Below, one piece after another: positions 48,093 to 57,955 of a stretch of DNA of 64,000 bases. The stretch is from assembly GCF_041146395.1 (NCBI RefSeq), contig NC_090997.1, positions 31,289,501 through 31,353,500 of the forward strand. The letters are read 5' to 3'. Each line of letters opens with the position of its first letter. Position 1 is the first letter of the stretch. The notes beneath the pieces were generated by a model. That model was not told the DNA's origin, did not search any database, and saw only the letters and a program-made list of their open reading frames with translations. The stretch is from Eulemur rufifrons (lineage: Eukaryota; Chordata; Mammalia; Primates; Lemuridae). The position numbers were made by a program, and so were the translations under genes.

Positions 48093-48434
48093 GGCCGGGC
48101 GCGGTGGCTCACGCCTGTAATCCTAGCACTCTGGGAGGCTGAGGAGGGAGGATCGCTCGAGGTCAGGAGTTCGAGACCAGCCTGAGCAAGAGCGAGACCC
48201 CGTCTCTACTAAAAATAGAAAGAAATTATCTGGCCAACTAAAATATATATAGAAAATGTATTAGCTGGGCATGGTGGCGCATGCCTGTAGTCCCAGCTAC
48301 TCGGGAGGCTGAAGCAGTAGGATCGCTTAAGCCCAGGAGTTTGAGGTTGCTATGAGCTAGGCTGACGCCACGGCACTCACCCTAGCCCGGGCAACAAAGC
48401 AAGACTCTGTCTCAAAAAAAAAAAAAAAAGGAAA
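48093..48434 (+). mobile_element. Strepsirrhine-type Alu, perfect 14-bp TSD
   Basis: Inter-arm block of the variant form (attatctggccaactaaaat). TSD aagaaaaagaagtt at 48079-48092 and 48435-48448. Confidence 0.96.
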
Positions 48435-48448
48435 AAGAAAAAGAAGTT

Positions 48449-49079
48449 ATTCATTTTAAAGGTGATTATTATTGCTTGCAGTGGTTTTGGTAATATTTCT
48501 GGAGGTTGGGGGATGAGGTAACATGACTCCAGTCCATCATTGCTATTCTCCCAACATTTCTGTAGACTTCCCTTTTCTCACACTTGTTTCTCTCTCCCAA
48601 CAAGCCATGTCCTGCCTTCTTTTCCAGCTGTGTCCTAGCCTATCTCCACAGAGAATCTGACCCATAACTTATTCCCTTTCATACTTTAAATATATGCCTT
48701 TAAACATGGTCCATCAACTTTCTCTGGTAAATCTACAAATAATAGTCTTCCTGAAGTTTCTGTAGGGACAAAGGCAGTTCGTGAATATGTCAGAAGGAGA
48801 CTAAGAGGTGAGGGTTCCATCTCACCCTATCCATCACCACTCTCCACAACAGTGGAAAGGATTTTATATATCTTAGATTTAGAGTTTCCAGTGTATTTTT
48901 TTTCTGGAAACAAATGCTCACTGTTAGAAATGATGTTTAAGGAACCTGTGGTATACAAACATATTTACATCCTCCATACATTCTTTTCTACTTAATAAGA
49001 TTTCTCCATTAGGAACCATCCTTTATCTTGCTTTTACCTCCATGTGATCTATAATCATTGATCAGTGTCTACTATCACT
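48449..49079. other. Unassigned interval
   Basis: No gene. Perhaps partly old L2 upstream of the 49195 fragment, not demonstrable. Confidence 0.4.
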
Positions 49080-49185
49080 ACTGTTACTTTTTCTTTCTTC
49101 TTATTCCCCTTCTCTCCTCCTTCTCCTCCTCTTCCTCTTCCTCCTCCTTTTTTTTTCTCATTCTCCTCCTTCTCTTCTTTATTAT
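49080..49185. repeat. Polypyrimidine (CTT/CCT)n tract
   Basis: C/T-rich with ctcctc and cttcct words. The 71-residue plus-strand ORF is a Ser/Phe translation of it. Confidence 0.9.
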
Positions 49186-49194
49186 TATTTTTTG

Positions 49195-49310
49195 CCTAGC
49201 TCCCCTCAAGAACATAAGCTCCTTGAAGACAGGATTTTGCTGTTTTGTTGACTGCATATTACCTAATGCCTAGCATTGTAATGGCACAAAGTCAATACAT
49301 ACCTGCTGAG
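49195..49310 (+). mobile_element. L2 LINE 3' end
   Basis: Reads gaacataagctccttgaaga, caggattttgctgttttgtt, atgcctagcattgtaatggc, then aagtcaatacatacctg, the order of the L2 terminus. Confidence 0.75.
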
Positions 49311-51010
49311 AAAAAGAAAAAATATTTTTAAAAATTTAGAAAATTTATAAAATCAAAACTGAAAAGAATTTCTTTTAAAAGATCACAAATAATCTCACAA
49401 TCCAAAACTGATCGTTGTTAACACTGCAGTGAGACCCTTTTCTTTGCAGATATATACCACATATTCTTCCAGAAGTTCACAGTACATTTGAGGAGACAGA
49501 AATATAAATTACAATACAACACAGTAAGTTCTATGACTGAACAAAATGCTGTGGTGCCGAAAAAATAAGTAATTAACTCTGCCTGGCAGAGTAAGGAAGT
49601 ATAATAAAAGCTGAACTTAAAATATGAATAGAATTTACGATTGCTATGTGAAATTTTAAAGAAAATCTCAAACCTCCTATCACTCTGCTATGCAATTTTT
49701 TTATTCTTATTAGAATAAACAATATGAATATATGACCATCATTCTGAAGTAGGGCATGTCAAAGATTACTATACCCATCTTGTTTTTGTCTGTGAGATGT
49801 CTGCATGCTTGCACTAAGGAAGGGAGACTACTACCCCCAAATTCCCCTGCCTGAGGTTCCATTTTCCAGACACTTGATGGCCAACTTCCCTCTAGTAGTT
49901 TAAGGATTTGCTTAAAACCTTGCCTCCTGATTGGATTGATGGATTTAACCCTCAAGGAGGATGTAAATAATTTCGTCAGCAGCTACAACCTCTGCTGTTT
50001 TATCCCTTAAAAAGAAATAAATAAACAATAAAAGAGAGAGAGAACCAGGACATCATCTCCAGTAGCTGGAGTTGAAGGCCTGTAATTCCCTGCTTTACTT
50101 TATACACTATATTTCATACCCCACGTTCATCAGCTCAAACACAAGCGACACCAGATCTAGACCTAGGATTGGTTAGTTTTTCCACCTCTACTCAAAAGAC
50201 CAGGAACATGAGGGTAATATCTAAGTATGTTTTGAGCATTTTGTTAATGAAAAATAAATGGACATTAAAATTCTTTGACCAGCTTCTGATCTTGAAGGCT
50301 TGAAATTTTCATAGCATTGAAAATAAATGATTCAATGTGATAACTGGGCCGAAGTGATGTGAGCCATAGAGTAATGTCACCACAAATTTGGAGCAGATTG
50401 AAAAACAAAAATTAATAGTGGTGAGCAGGGAATTCCAGGTAGAGCAAACAGATAGAAATTAGGGAAGACATATCAATGAAGAGTGAAAGGTTTGCTGTGG
50501 CTGAGGTGAAAGATACATAAATAAGAGAAAATATTGAAAGATGAGTGAAGAAGGGTAGGTTGGGGCAAGATTGTGAGAGGCATTGTATTTATAAAGCATT
50601 TGGAACGTATGTTACACATCATGATAAATGTTGTTTATTATTGCTGGACAACAAGTTGGCATTTCAAATAGTTTCTATCAGGTGATAGTGCAACCCAATA
50701 AAAGAGTTAAAGTGTTGGTACATGCTGAGAAATATATTTCCTGGGACCAACCTTATTTCTAGTTTTTCCTTTACACTTTGTTAAAGTCTGGGTGCAGTCT
50801 CAATTATTTTTGGCACACAAATATAGACAGAAATAGGGATAATGGATTTGTCTAAATAAAGTTAAGACAAAACTGAAAAAAGCTTTGCAAAGCAAAATAT
50901 ATGTAGAATGATTTGGGGGAAAACAATTTTTTGCTGAACTAGGAAAGAATGAGTTGGCAATCCACAAAATACAATCATCTTTGTAAATTAAGAATAAGAT
51001 ATCATAGTTT
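49311..51010. other. Mostly unassigned; old repeat fragment near 50360-50620
   Basis: The fragment shares phrases (gaattccaggtagagcaaac; aagattgtgagaggcattgt) with the old repeat family also present at 8480-9005. No gene recognised. Confidence 0.45.
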
Positions 51011-51024
51011 AAAAAATTATTACT

Positions 51025-51351
51025 AGGCCAGGCGTGGTGGCTCACACCTGTAATCCTAGCACTCTGGGAGGCTGAGGTGGGAGGATCGCTTGAGCTCAGG
51101 AGTTCAAGACCAGACTGAGCAAGAGCGAGACCCGGTATCTACCAAAAATGGAAAAAATCAGGCAGGCGTTGTGGCGTGCACCTGTAATCCCAGCTACTCC
51201 AGAGGTTGAGGCAGGAGGATCACTTGAGCCCAGGAATTTGAGGTTTCTGTGAGCTACAATGACATCACTGCACTCTACCCAGGGTGACAGAGAGATAATC
51301 TCTCTCCAAAAAAAATTAAAATAAAAAATAAAATAAATAAAAAATAAAAAT
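51025..51351 (+). mobile_element. Older Alu, perfect 14-bp TSD
   Basis: Both arms, no inter-arm block, long patterned tail (aaaataaaaataaaat type). TSD aaaaaattattact at 51011-51024 and 51352-51365. The 95-residue minus-strand ORF is an Alu translation. Confidence 0.95.
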
Positions 51352-51368
51352 AAAAAATTATTACTGCG

Positions 51369-51404
51369 CTTCTCCACTCCCACTGCTCCACTTGTCCAGC
51401 CTTT
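51369..51404 (+). pseudogene. RNY3: Y3 RNA retropseudogene, 3' end only
   Basis: Thirty-six bases, cttctccactcccactgctc through cagccttt, match the 3' end of Ro-associated Y3 RNA with about four differences from the human sequence I recall. An A14 tail follows (51405-51418). The flanks aattattactgcg at 51356-51368 and 51417-51429 form a perfect 13-bp TSD that overlaps the poly-A end. This is a 5'-truncated copy made by L1 machinery. It lacks the 5' half and promoter, so it should not be expressed as a Y RNA. Confidence 0.85.
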
Positions 51405-51432
51405 AAAAAAAAAAAAAATTATTACTGCGATT

Positions 51433-51720
51433 TAGGGGTCAACCAACTTTTCTGTAGAGAGCCAGATAGTAAATATTTTAGACTTTTAGAGGTATGTGAT
51501 CTCTTTTACAACTATTCAACTCTGTCATTGTAGCATGAAAGCATCTACAAAGACTACACGTTAAGTCCAATAAAACTTCATTTATGAACACTGCAATTTG
51601 AATATCATATAATTTTTACATGTCAAAAAATATTATTCTTCTTTTGTTCTATTCAACCATTTAAAAATGTAAAAAACATTCTCAGCAACTCCTCGTTTGG
51701 CCGTTTGGGGAGTCCTGCTG
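51433..51720. mobile_element. hAT-Charlie element (MER3-like), long form, reverse orientation
   Basis: Starts taggggtcaaccaacttttc, then gagagccagatagtaaatat, ccaataaaacttcatttatg, and ends with ccatttaaaaatgtaaaaa then gccgtttggggagtcctgct. It is opposite in orientation to the copies at 1787 and 14786. Confidence 0.78.
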
Positions 51721-52165
51721 TAGATGACAATAGTCATCAGTGATACTTTGACAATTTCCTTTCGGCTTTGCCCCAACTCTTTTTCTTTGCCCTTACAGTC
51801 TTTTATTTTCCCTTAAATACAAGACAAATATAAATGGAAACTTTAAAACACAGAAAAATGTATAATTTCTATTATATTTTAATATACCTGGTTGCTTAGC
51901 ATTATATAAGAGTGAAAAATGGTCTTTTACAAAAATTGAGGAGGAAGGTTTACCAAAACAGTAAATCCTCAATTGTGATCTCTTTTTGAAAATTGTAACA
52001 TAGCTATCACTTATCTCTTTTAAAGGAATTTGATAAATATATATATTTTTAAATCCTAGTGATCATTTATATTGTATTCCATGTTATAATGTAGCCCTTA
52101 TCACAGGAGTGGTCAAACACCACACGACAAATGGAGTTGGCTGAATATACCCTATTTTTGTGCAG
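51721..52165. other. Unassigned interval
   Basis: No repeat recognised. The last bases form the acceptor-like tract of the candidate exon below. Confidence 0.5.
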
Positions 52166-52372
52166 CAGGAGGAGGCAGAGATGTCCCAGTTTAGTCAAGC
52201 CCATTTTCGATTTTGCAGGTCACACATCAGCCCTTCAGTTCACGAAGTTTCTCTCTATTTCTGGAATAAAAAGCTTTCCTTGCCTAAAGAGCACTTCAAC
52301 CATGTCAACTCTGCAAGGAGAGAGCTGATGGGACTGATTTCTCTGCTGGATGTTGTGAGCAAGACGGTGTAA
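52166..52372 (+). other. Candidate terminal coding exon, gene unknown
   Basis: An acceptor-like tract (ccctatttttgtgcag, with a second cag as a NAGNAG pair) sits directly before 52166. From there 68 codons are open to a taa at 52370-52372, with a codon mix that does not look low-complexity. The translation starts QEEAEMSQFSQAHF and ends LISLLDVVSKTV. Upstream in the same frame a tga stops the reading about 25 bases before the acceptor, as expected for an intron boundary. I recognise no family. A retrocopied transcript end is an alternative, since an attaaa run and A16 lie at 52554-52570. Chance is also possible. Confidence 0.25.
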
Positions 52373-53074
52373 AACTGACAAGCTCAAGAATTCAAATGAA
52401 ATATCCCAATTAAAGTGCAGTTGAAATGCAAAGACCAGTACCACTAGCAATATATATGCCAAGAACAAAGAACAGAGCACAAATGTGATAAGTGTCATGC
52501 AAGAAAGAATTGATGTGTGGGGAAAGAATTTCAAATGAGGAGTTTTCAATCTATTAAAAAAAAAAAAAAAGGAGGGAATAGACAACAGGGTGGAGATAAG
52601 AGTTAACATAACCCTGCAATTGACATGACGTCCTCTTGCTAATGAAACAGCATTGCAGTATTTAGGCCCAGAGAACTTCTGAGGATAAGAAGTAAGGAAT
52701 AGCTTCTTTATAAGATTGCCTGATTCTTCTCAAAACAATATTTTCATTTTTTTTCAATCTCATCTTTAAGAGTCTTTGCATTTCAGTATATTGTACATCA
52801 AATGCACACAGCTTATCTCAGTCTCTCCCTTTCTCTCTCTGTTTCTCTCTCTCCCTCTTCTCTCTCTCCCTTTCTTCTTCAGTTCTGCCTACTTGTCCTT
52901 TTTAATTATTTGTAAGAATATGAGAAGAAACTAGTGAACAAGCCCAATTTAATAATGAGAGACCAGAGTATGATAAATGCCCCTTAGAAAGATCTGGAAA
53001 AGGAAGCAGTGGTGATCCAAGACAGGAGTACTAGAAAGATGTAAAGGAGTTAAAAGGATCCTGTCAGTCAAAGT
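52373..53074. other. Unassigned interval with a (CT)n tract
   Basis: (CT)n at 52818-52880. The 124-residue minus-strand ORF (52235-52609) is partly the antisense of the candidate exon and starts in poly-Phe. Confidence 0.5.
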
Positions 53075-53220
53075 CACAAAATTGTAGCCTTGGGCTGCAT
53101 TCAGCCTGCGGATATTTTGTCTTTGGCCCAAATTTTGTTGACTCATACAATATGTAAAATGTATTTGAATTAGTTGCCAACATTAACAAACCTAGAGATT
53201 TTACATAAAAATACAATTTT
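53075..53220. mobile_element. Probable hAT element fragment
   Basis: Words ttgggctgcattcagcctgc, ggatattttgtctttggccc and tagttgccaacattaac recall a second hAT family. Weak. Confidence 0.4.
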
Positions 53221-53224
53221 CTGA

Positions 53225-53350
53225 TTCAGTTGGGGCTCTGAACATTTAATCCTGGCTCTTCTAGCTCAATGACTTGGGCAAGTTACACTGGCACAGTGTA
53301 AATTTGTAATACATAGTAGGTAGGTATTAGTACCAATAATATTTGTTGCA
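53225..53350 (+). mobile_element. MIR fragment
   Basis: Sense MIR: taatcctggctcttctagct, caatgacttgggcaagttac, then cacagtgtaaatttg and atagtaggtaggta. Confidence 0.55.
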
Positions 53351-54079
53351 TTTGACAAATTGACCCTTGGAACCATGAGGCAGACATCAAAAAGAACATA
53401 GGAAAATGACTTAAAATTGATCAACAAAGCATATTTTATGAAGTAGATAAATTAGTTATATAAACTTCCAACATGATTTGTTTTGAGAAAGCATTGCACA
53501 TATAAAATGACAAGAAGAATCACCTTTTGAAGCATCTTTCACTTTCAAAATTGTATATAAATAGAAGTAATTGTGCCCAAGGCAGTAGAATTTTCTTTTT
53601 AAAAGTAAATAAAGAAGCATACTTCAAAATATAGCAGTCTTATTTAAGTGAGTTAATAAAAGACATCATCTGAAGCAACATTAGGGAGGCAAAATGTCCT
53701 TAATCTTTAATATAAGCTTAGGAGGATAGAACTTCTAAAACACACATAAAAAATTCCACAAAGAGACTGGTGAGGATACTATTTTTTAAAATATATTTCA
53801 AAAAATATACCACAGTTAAATTAATGTCCTTTTTAATCATATTGTTATCTAAAATCTAAAATAAAATCATATGTGGATAAGCATTTGCCTGTAAGAAAGC
53901 AAAATGGGGTGTGTGTGCGTGTGCGTGTGTGTGTGTGCGCGCGCATGCACACATATGTATGTAAAAATTGAGTATAAATATAACTACATATAAAAACAAA
54001 ATCCAGGAGAACTTTTGGGTTGTTGAATATTCAGTGTACTACATGACAGTTAAAGGATTAGTACCCTTTGTACATTGAG
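53351..54079. other. Unassigned interval with a Z-DNA-prone tract
   Basis: The tract at 53908-53958 is described separately. No gene recognised. Confidence 0.5.
53908..53958. repeat. Alternating purine-pyrimidine (TG/CG)n tract
   Basis: gtgtgtgcgtgtgcgtgtgt then gtgtgtgcgcgcgcatgcac: a near-unbroken purine-pyrimidine alternation with a (CG)4 core and local palindrome tgcgcgcgca. A classical Z-DNA candidate. Confidence 0.9.
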
Positions 54080-55015
54080 CACTTATTAGTCAATAATAAA
54101 AAGTCAAACACTACAAAATTAAAATGATTTAAGTACATAGTCATTTTCTGAAAGATTAAATACAATAAGCAAAAAATTTTAAACCTCACTAGCAACCAAT
54201 AAATGAAAATTGCACCACCAATGAGATTATATCTTTAACCTACAGATCAGTAGAGCTTTTAAAATTGTAATACTCAGCATAACTAAGTGCTCTAAGAAAG
54301 AGGACTCTCATCCATTGCTGGTATCATTTTCTATAAACTGTGGCGAGCACTTATGCGAATAAGTATCAGCAACCTTAAAAATATGCCTATTCTGTGATGT
54401 AAAATTCCACTTTTAGTAGTTTATTCAAAGAAAACAAGCCATCAATGGGGGAAAAAATTGCATGTGCAATCATGTTATCCCCAATATTGATTATAAAAGC
54501 AAAATCCTAGAAACAGGGTAAATATTCAAATAAAAAGACTGGTTAACTAGATTATAAAAGATCATATGAAGGTACCACTATACAAACTTTCATTTATTTA
54601 TTTATTTATTTTAAGGCTTTGATTTATTCCTTGAAGTAAGGGACTTGAGGGGGTGTGTCTGCAGGGTTGGGGGGGGGCAGGGCAGGAAAGGCAATGGAAC
54701 TCAGGTGTCTGTGCCTAAGCACCATCAAGTTCAGCACTCAGATAGGGCCTTTGAGCTGTCACTCAAAGAATTCCCTAGGAATGGAGGCTGGTACCTGGTT
54801 ATCTAGTAACCCTGGGGGCATGAGGAGCTAGGGGAGGTAATCCAAGCCAGAGGGGCCATTCCAGAGGCCAGCTGCAGAGAAGACTGAAGCTAAACAAACT
54901 TTTAGATGGTGCTGGGGGAAATAAGCTAAATTATTATTTATTATCATTATTATATATGTATTATGTTCTTGGAACTTTTCCTGATTTTCAAGTTTTCTAA
55001 GATTATTTTTAAATG
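54080..55015 (+). mobile_element. L1M fragment, split by a polyadenylated retrocopy
   Basis: 54080-54590 follows L1M ORF2 text (aacctcactagcaaccaata; tgcaccaccaatgagattat; ctctcatccattgctggtat; tattgattataaaagcaaaa). Sequence resembling an L1M 3' UTR (tttcaagttttctaagatta) returns after 54903. Confidence 0.6.
54591..54893 (-). pseudogene. Polyadenylated retrocopy of an unknown transcript 3' end
   Basis: About 303 bp, GC-rich against AT-rich flanks. On the minus strand it ends ggaataaatcaaagcctt followed by an A-rich, patterned tail (aaaataaataaataaa). This gives a poly-A signal about 12 bases before the tail. TSDs acaaacttt at 54582-54590 and 54894-54902 bracket it. I do not recognise the parent gene. 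The segment seems to be 3' UTR, with no long open frame. Confidence 0.75.
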
Positions 55016-55984
55016 AGTGTAACTTTTATTAAGTTGAATGTCTTTTGTAAAATATCACAGTAAAAAACAGCAAGTTGGGGACAGAAATAGGCACAAATCT
55101 GAGCAAGAAAAATCTTGCTCAAAGCTCAGTGAAGCAGTTCTAAGAAGAGAGTTTCCATGGATTAAAAAAAAAAAAAAGAAAAGAAAAGAAAGGCTTAATG
55201 CTCTTATCAGGTCTACTGGAATAGAAAAGAGAAATGAGCCCTTTATTCCTGTATAAAAAATATAAATCTATCTTCCTTGATATACTTGCTCAATACTGCA
55301 GAAAAACCATCCAAGTGTTCTATAGTTTCTTCTCCAATAGTCTCTTCATTAAGGTGAGCAGTAAACATCACAAATAGTTTCAAGAACTTGTTAGTGGCAA
55401 TACACTAAAAAGACTCTCTGATAAGCAAAGTGAGAGACATCATCTCTTTTCCTATATCTACAATGATATTATAAATTATATTATATAAATATTTTTAACC
55501 CACCGACACACACTCTCTCTCTCTCACATACACACTTACACACAGACTCAAAAAAAGAGATTTTCCCATTTGCTGAAAGTCCCTGATATCCAATGGCAAA
55601 CTTATAAATAAATTCTAATGACTAAGACCAAAGTGAGGCCATAGCCTATGGGTTGGGCAGGACATCAGGAGCACCCCTGGTCTAGAGAGGAAAGCGTTAA
55701 GTTCACTCCATGACAGATGTGACCATGACGGCCTTCCCCTGACTCCGTTACTTTAATCTCCTGGTAACTTGCCTCAGAATCTATTAAACTGGGCTAGATC
55801 CTCATCAGAATTTGAACATCTTCTTTCTAACTCTTGATTCTCTTAAGCTCATTCCTCAATATCACAAAGAAGATTCACAGAACAAGAGATGTGACCTACT
55901 CACAAGCCCGTGACTCAAAACAGAAGTCAGAAGCCAGGAACAAAATCTAGAAGAAATGTGACTACATAGCCACTTTACATGTCT
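55016..55984. other. Unassigned interval
   Basis: Includes A-rich 55165-55190 and a (CA)(CT) tract at 55505-55545. No gene recognised. Confidence 0.5.
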
Positions 55985-56745
55985 GTATCACATAAACAAG
56001 ATTTATAAATTATGTGAAAGACAAATGAAGAATTGGAGAAAATACATCTGTCACATATATGTCAAAGACCACATATTCTTACTATCCAGAAAGTAACAGA
56101 TCAACATGAAAAAGACGAAACTCCAATTTAAAATGGGAAAAAGAGCATTTATTGACTGTTCAAATGAAAACAAATACAATTTTTAAAGCATAGCAAAAGA
56201 AATCAACCTTACTCATAGTTAAGCAAATGCCAATTAAAACCACGAGACACCATTTTTTATCTCTTAGACTTGCAAAGACAAAGTTTGATAATCTTTTGTG
56301 CTAATAATATTGTGTTGATGCAGAATCTATCCCACGTCACTGATGGCTATACAAGCTGATACAATATCTAGGAAGGGCAAGTAAAAACTTCTTTGATCTG
56401 GCAATTCTTTTTCTAGAAACTGATCAACAAAGACTCATACAAGTACATAGAGACAAAATTATCCATTGCAACATGGTAGTAGTAAAAGACTGGAATCAAT
56501 CTAAATATTCATTAGCAATAGACTTTTAAAATAAATAATATTACCTATACAATGACATATAATGAAGTAATTCAAAAGAATAAGGTAGATCTACATATAC
56601 TGATATAGAATTATCTACGTGATTATTTTTTTAAGAAAAAAGTACAGAAGAATGTACACACTTTGTTTCCATTTGTTTTAAAAGCACATGTGCTTTTGTC
56701 TGCATAGATTACCTCTAGAAGTATTTACAAGAAACTTTTGCTAGT
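55985..56745 (+). mobile_element. L1M fragment
   Basis: L1M order: aagacgaaactccaatttaa, caaatgccaattaaaaccac, aattctttttctagaaactg, then aaaagactggaatcaatcta and catatactgatatag. Diverged. Confidence 0.6.
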
Positions 56746-56749
56746 AATG

Positions 56750-56980
56750 ATATAGTCAAGTTTTACAGAGCACTTACTCTGGGCTAGGCATTGTTCTAAG
56801 TGGTTTATTATCAGAACAATTCCGTATGTTAGATATAATTATTATCCCCATCTTCCAGATGAGAAAATTGAGGAATAGAGCATGTAAATAATTTGCCTAA
56901 GGTCACACAGATAGCAACTGCACACTGTGATTTGAGTCCAGGCAGTCTGTCTCCACTGCCAGTGTTTTTAATCACTAAGT
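56750..56980 (-). mobile_element. MIR
   Basis: Near-complete in reverse: acagagcacttactctgggc, taattattatccccatcttc, cagatgagaaaattgaggaa, ataatttgcctaaggtcaca. Confidence 0.85.
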
Positions 56981-57049
56981 AGTTTGCCCCTGGGAAAGGA
57001 AAACTGGGATCAGAAGTGAGAGGAATATTTACTTTCCATTTTATTTTTT

Positions 57050-57830
57050 GTTTTTTTACCATGTACATGTACCTCTTTTTCAAAACATGCAAAGAAAAAT
57101 TACTCAAAATGTCACACAAATTCTAAAGTTTATCTGGAAAAACAGGAGGAAAAAGATGCTCAAAATTTTGATAGTCTCTAATGAAGAAGGATTGGCCCTA
57201 CCAGATGGTAAAGGCTGCTGTAAACATAGACAAACTTAAACAGTGAAGAACTATAGAAGAATTAACAGAGAGATCAATGTAACAAGAAAAATAACTTAAA
57301 AGCCAATCCTAGCAAAATAAGAATTCAATATATAATATTAAAAACATAAAAAGGTAGGAGGATTATTTAATTAGTGCCATTGGGTAAACTGACTAATTAT
57401 TTGGAAGAGCATTTAAAATGTCATCTGATATCAAATGCTACTTATATTTCAAATGAATTGAAGAAATAAATGCAAAACTAAAATATGAAAACCAATTAAA
57501 ATAATATTATTATATGAAAAAAATATATATATGGGGGACCTGCTCCCTGGGTAAGAAAGAACTTTCTTAACATAAAGCACAATGGAGGAAATAATCTGGG
57601 GAAGACAGAGCAATTTTGCCAATATCAAAATTCTAAAAGTCCATATTTAAAATATCATAAAATACAAAACCATGAGTTGTGAATAATTGTTTACAACAAG
57701 GAATTATTAACATTATATACAAAACACAATTACAAATCAATATGTAAAACATTAAGATATTAAGTGAAAAACTAGCAAATGAAATGTACTGATGCAGAAG
57801 AAAAATACAAATCACACATAACTAATTTAA
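57050..57830 (+). mobile_element. L1M ORF2 fragment
   Basis: Text such as ttctaaagtttatctggaaa, ggattggccctaccagatgg and agagatcaatgtaacaagaa is old L1 ORF2. A 63-residue ORF (57048-57239) carries the short ORF2-like block LALPDGK. Non-functional. Confidence 0.65.
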
Positions 57831-57835
57831 TTCTA

Positions 57836-57955
57836 TCTTTGATGTAGATATAATTATTTTCCCAATTTACAGCTGAAAACTGACACTCAGACATTAAGTA
57901 GCTTGCCCAAGACCACATGGCCAATAAATAGTGAGCTGAGATCTGAAATAAAATT
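57836..57955 (-). mobile_element. MIR fragment
   Basis: Reverse MIR core: ataattattttcccaattta, ttaagtagcttgcccaagac, cacatggccaataaatagtg. Confidence 0.7.
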
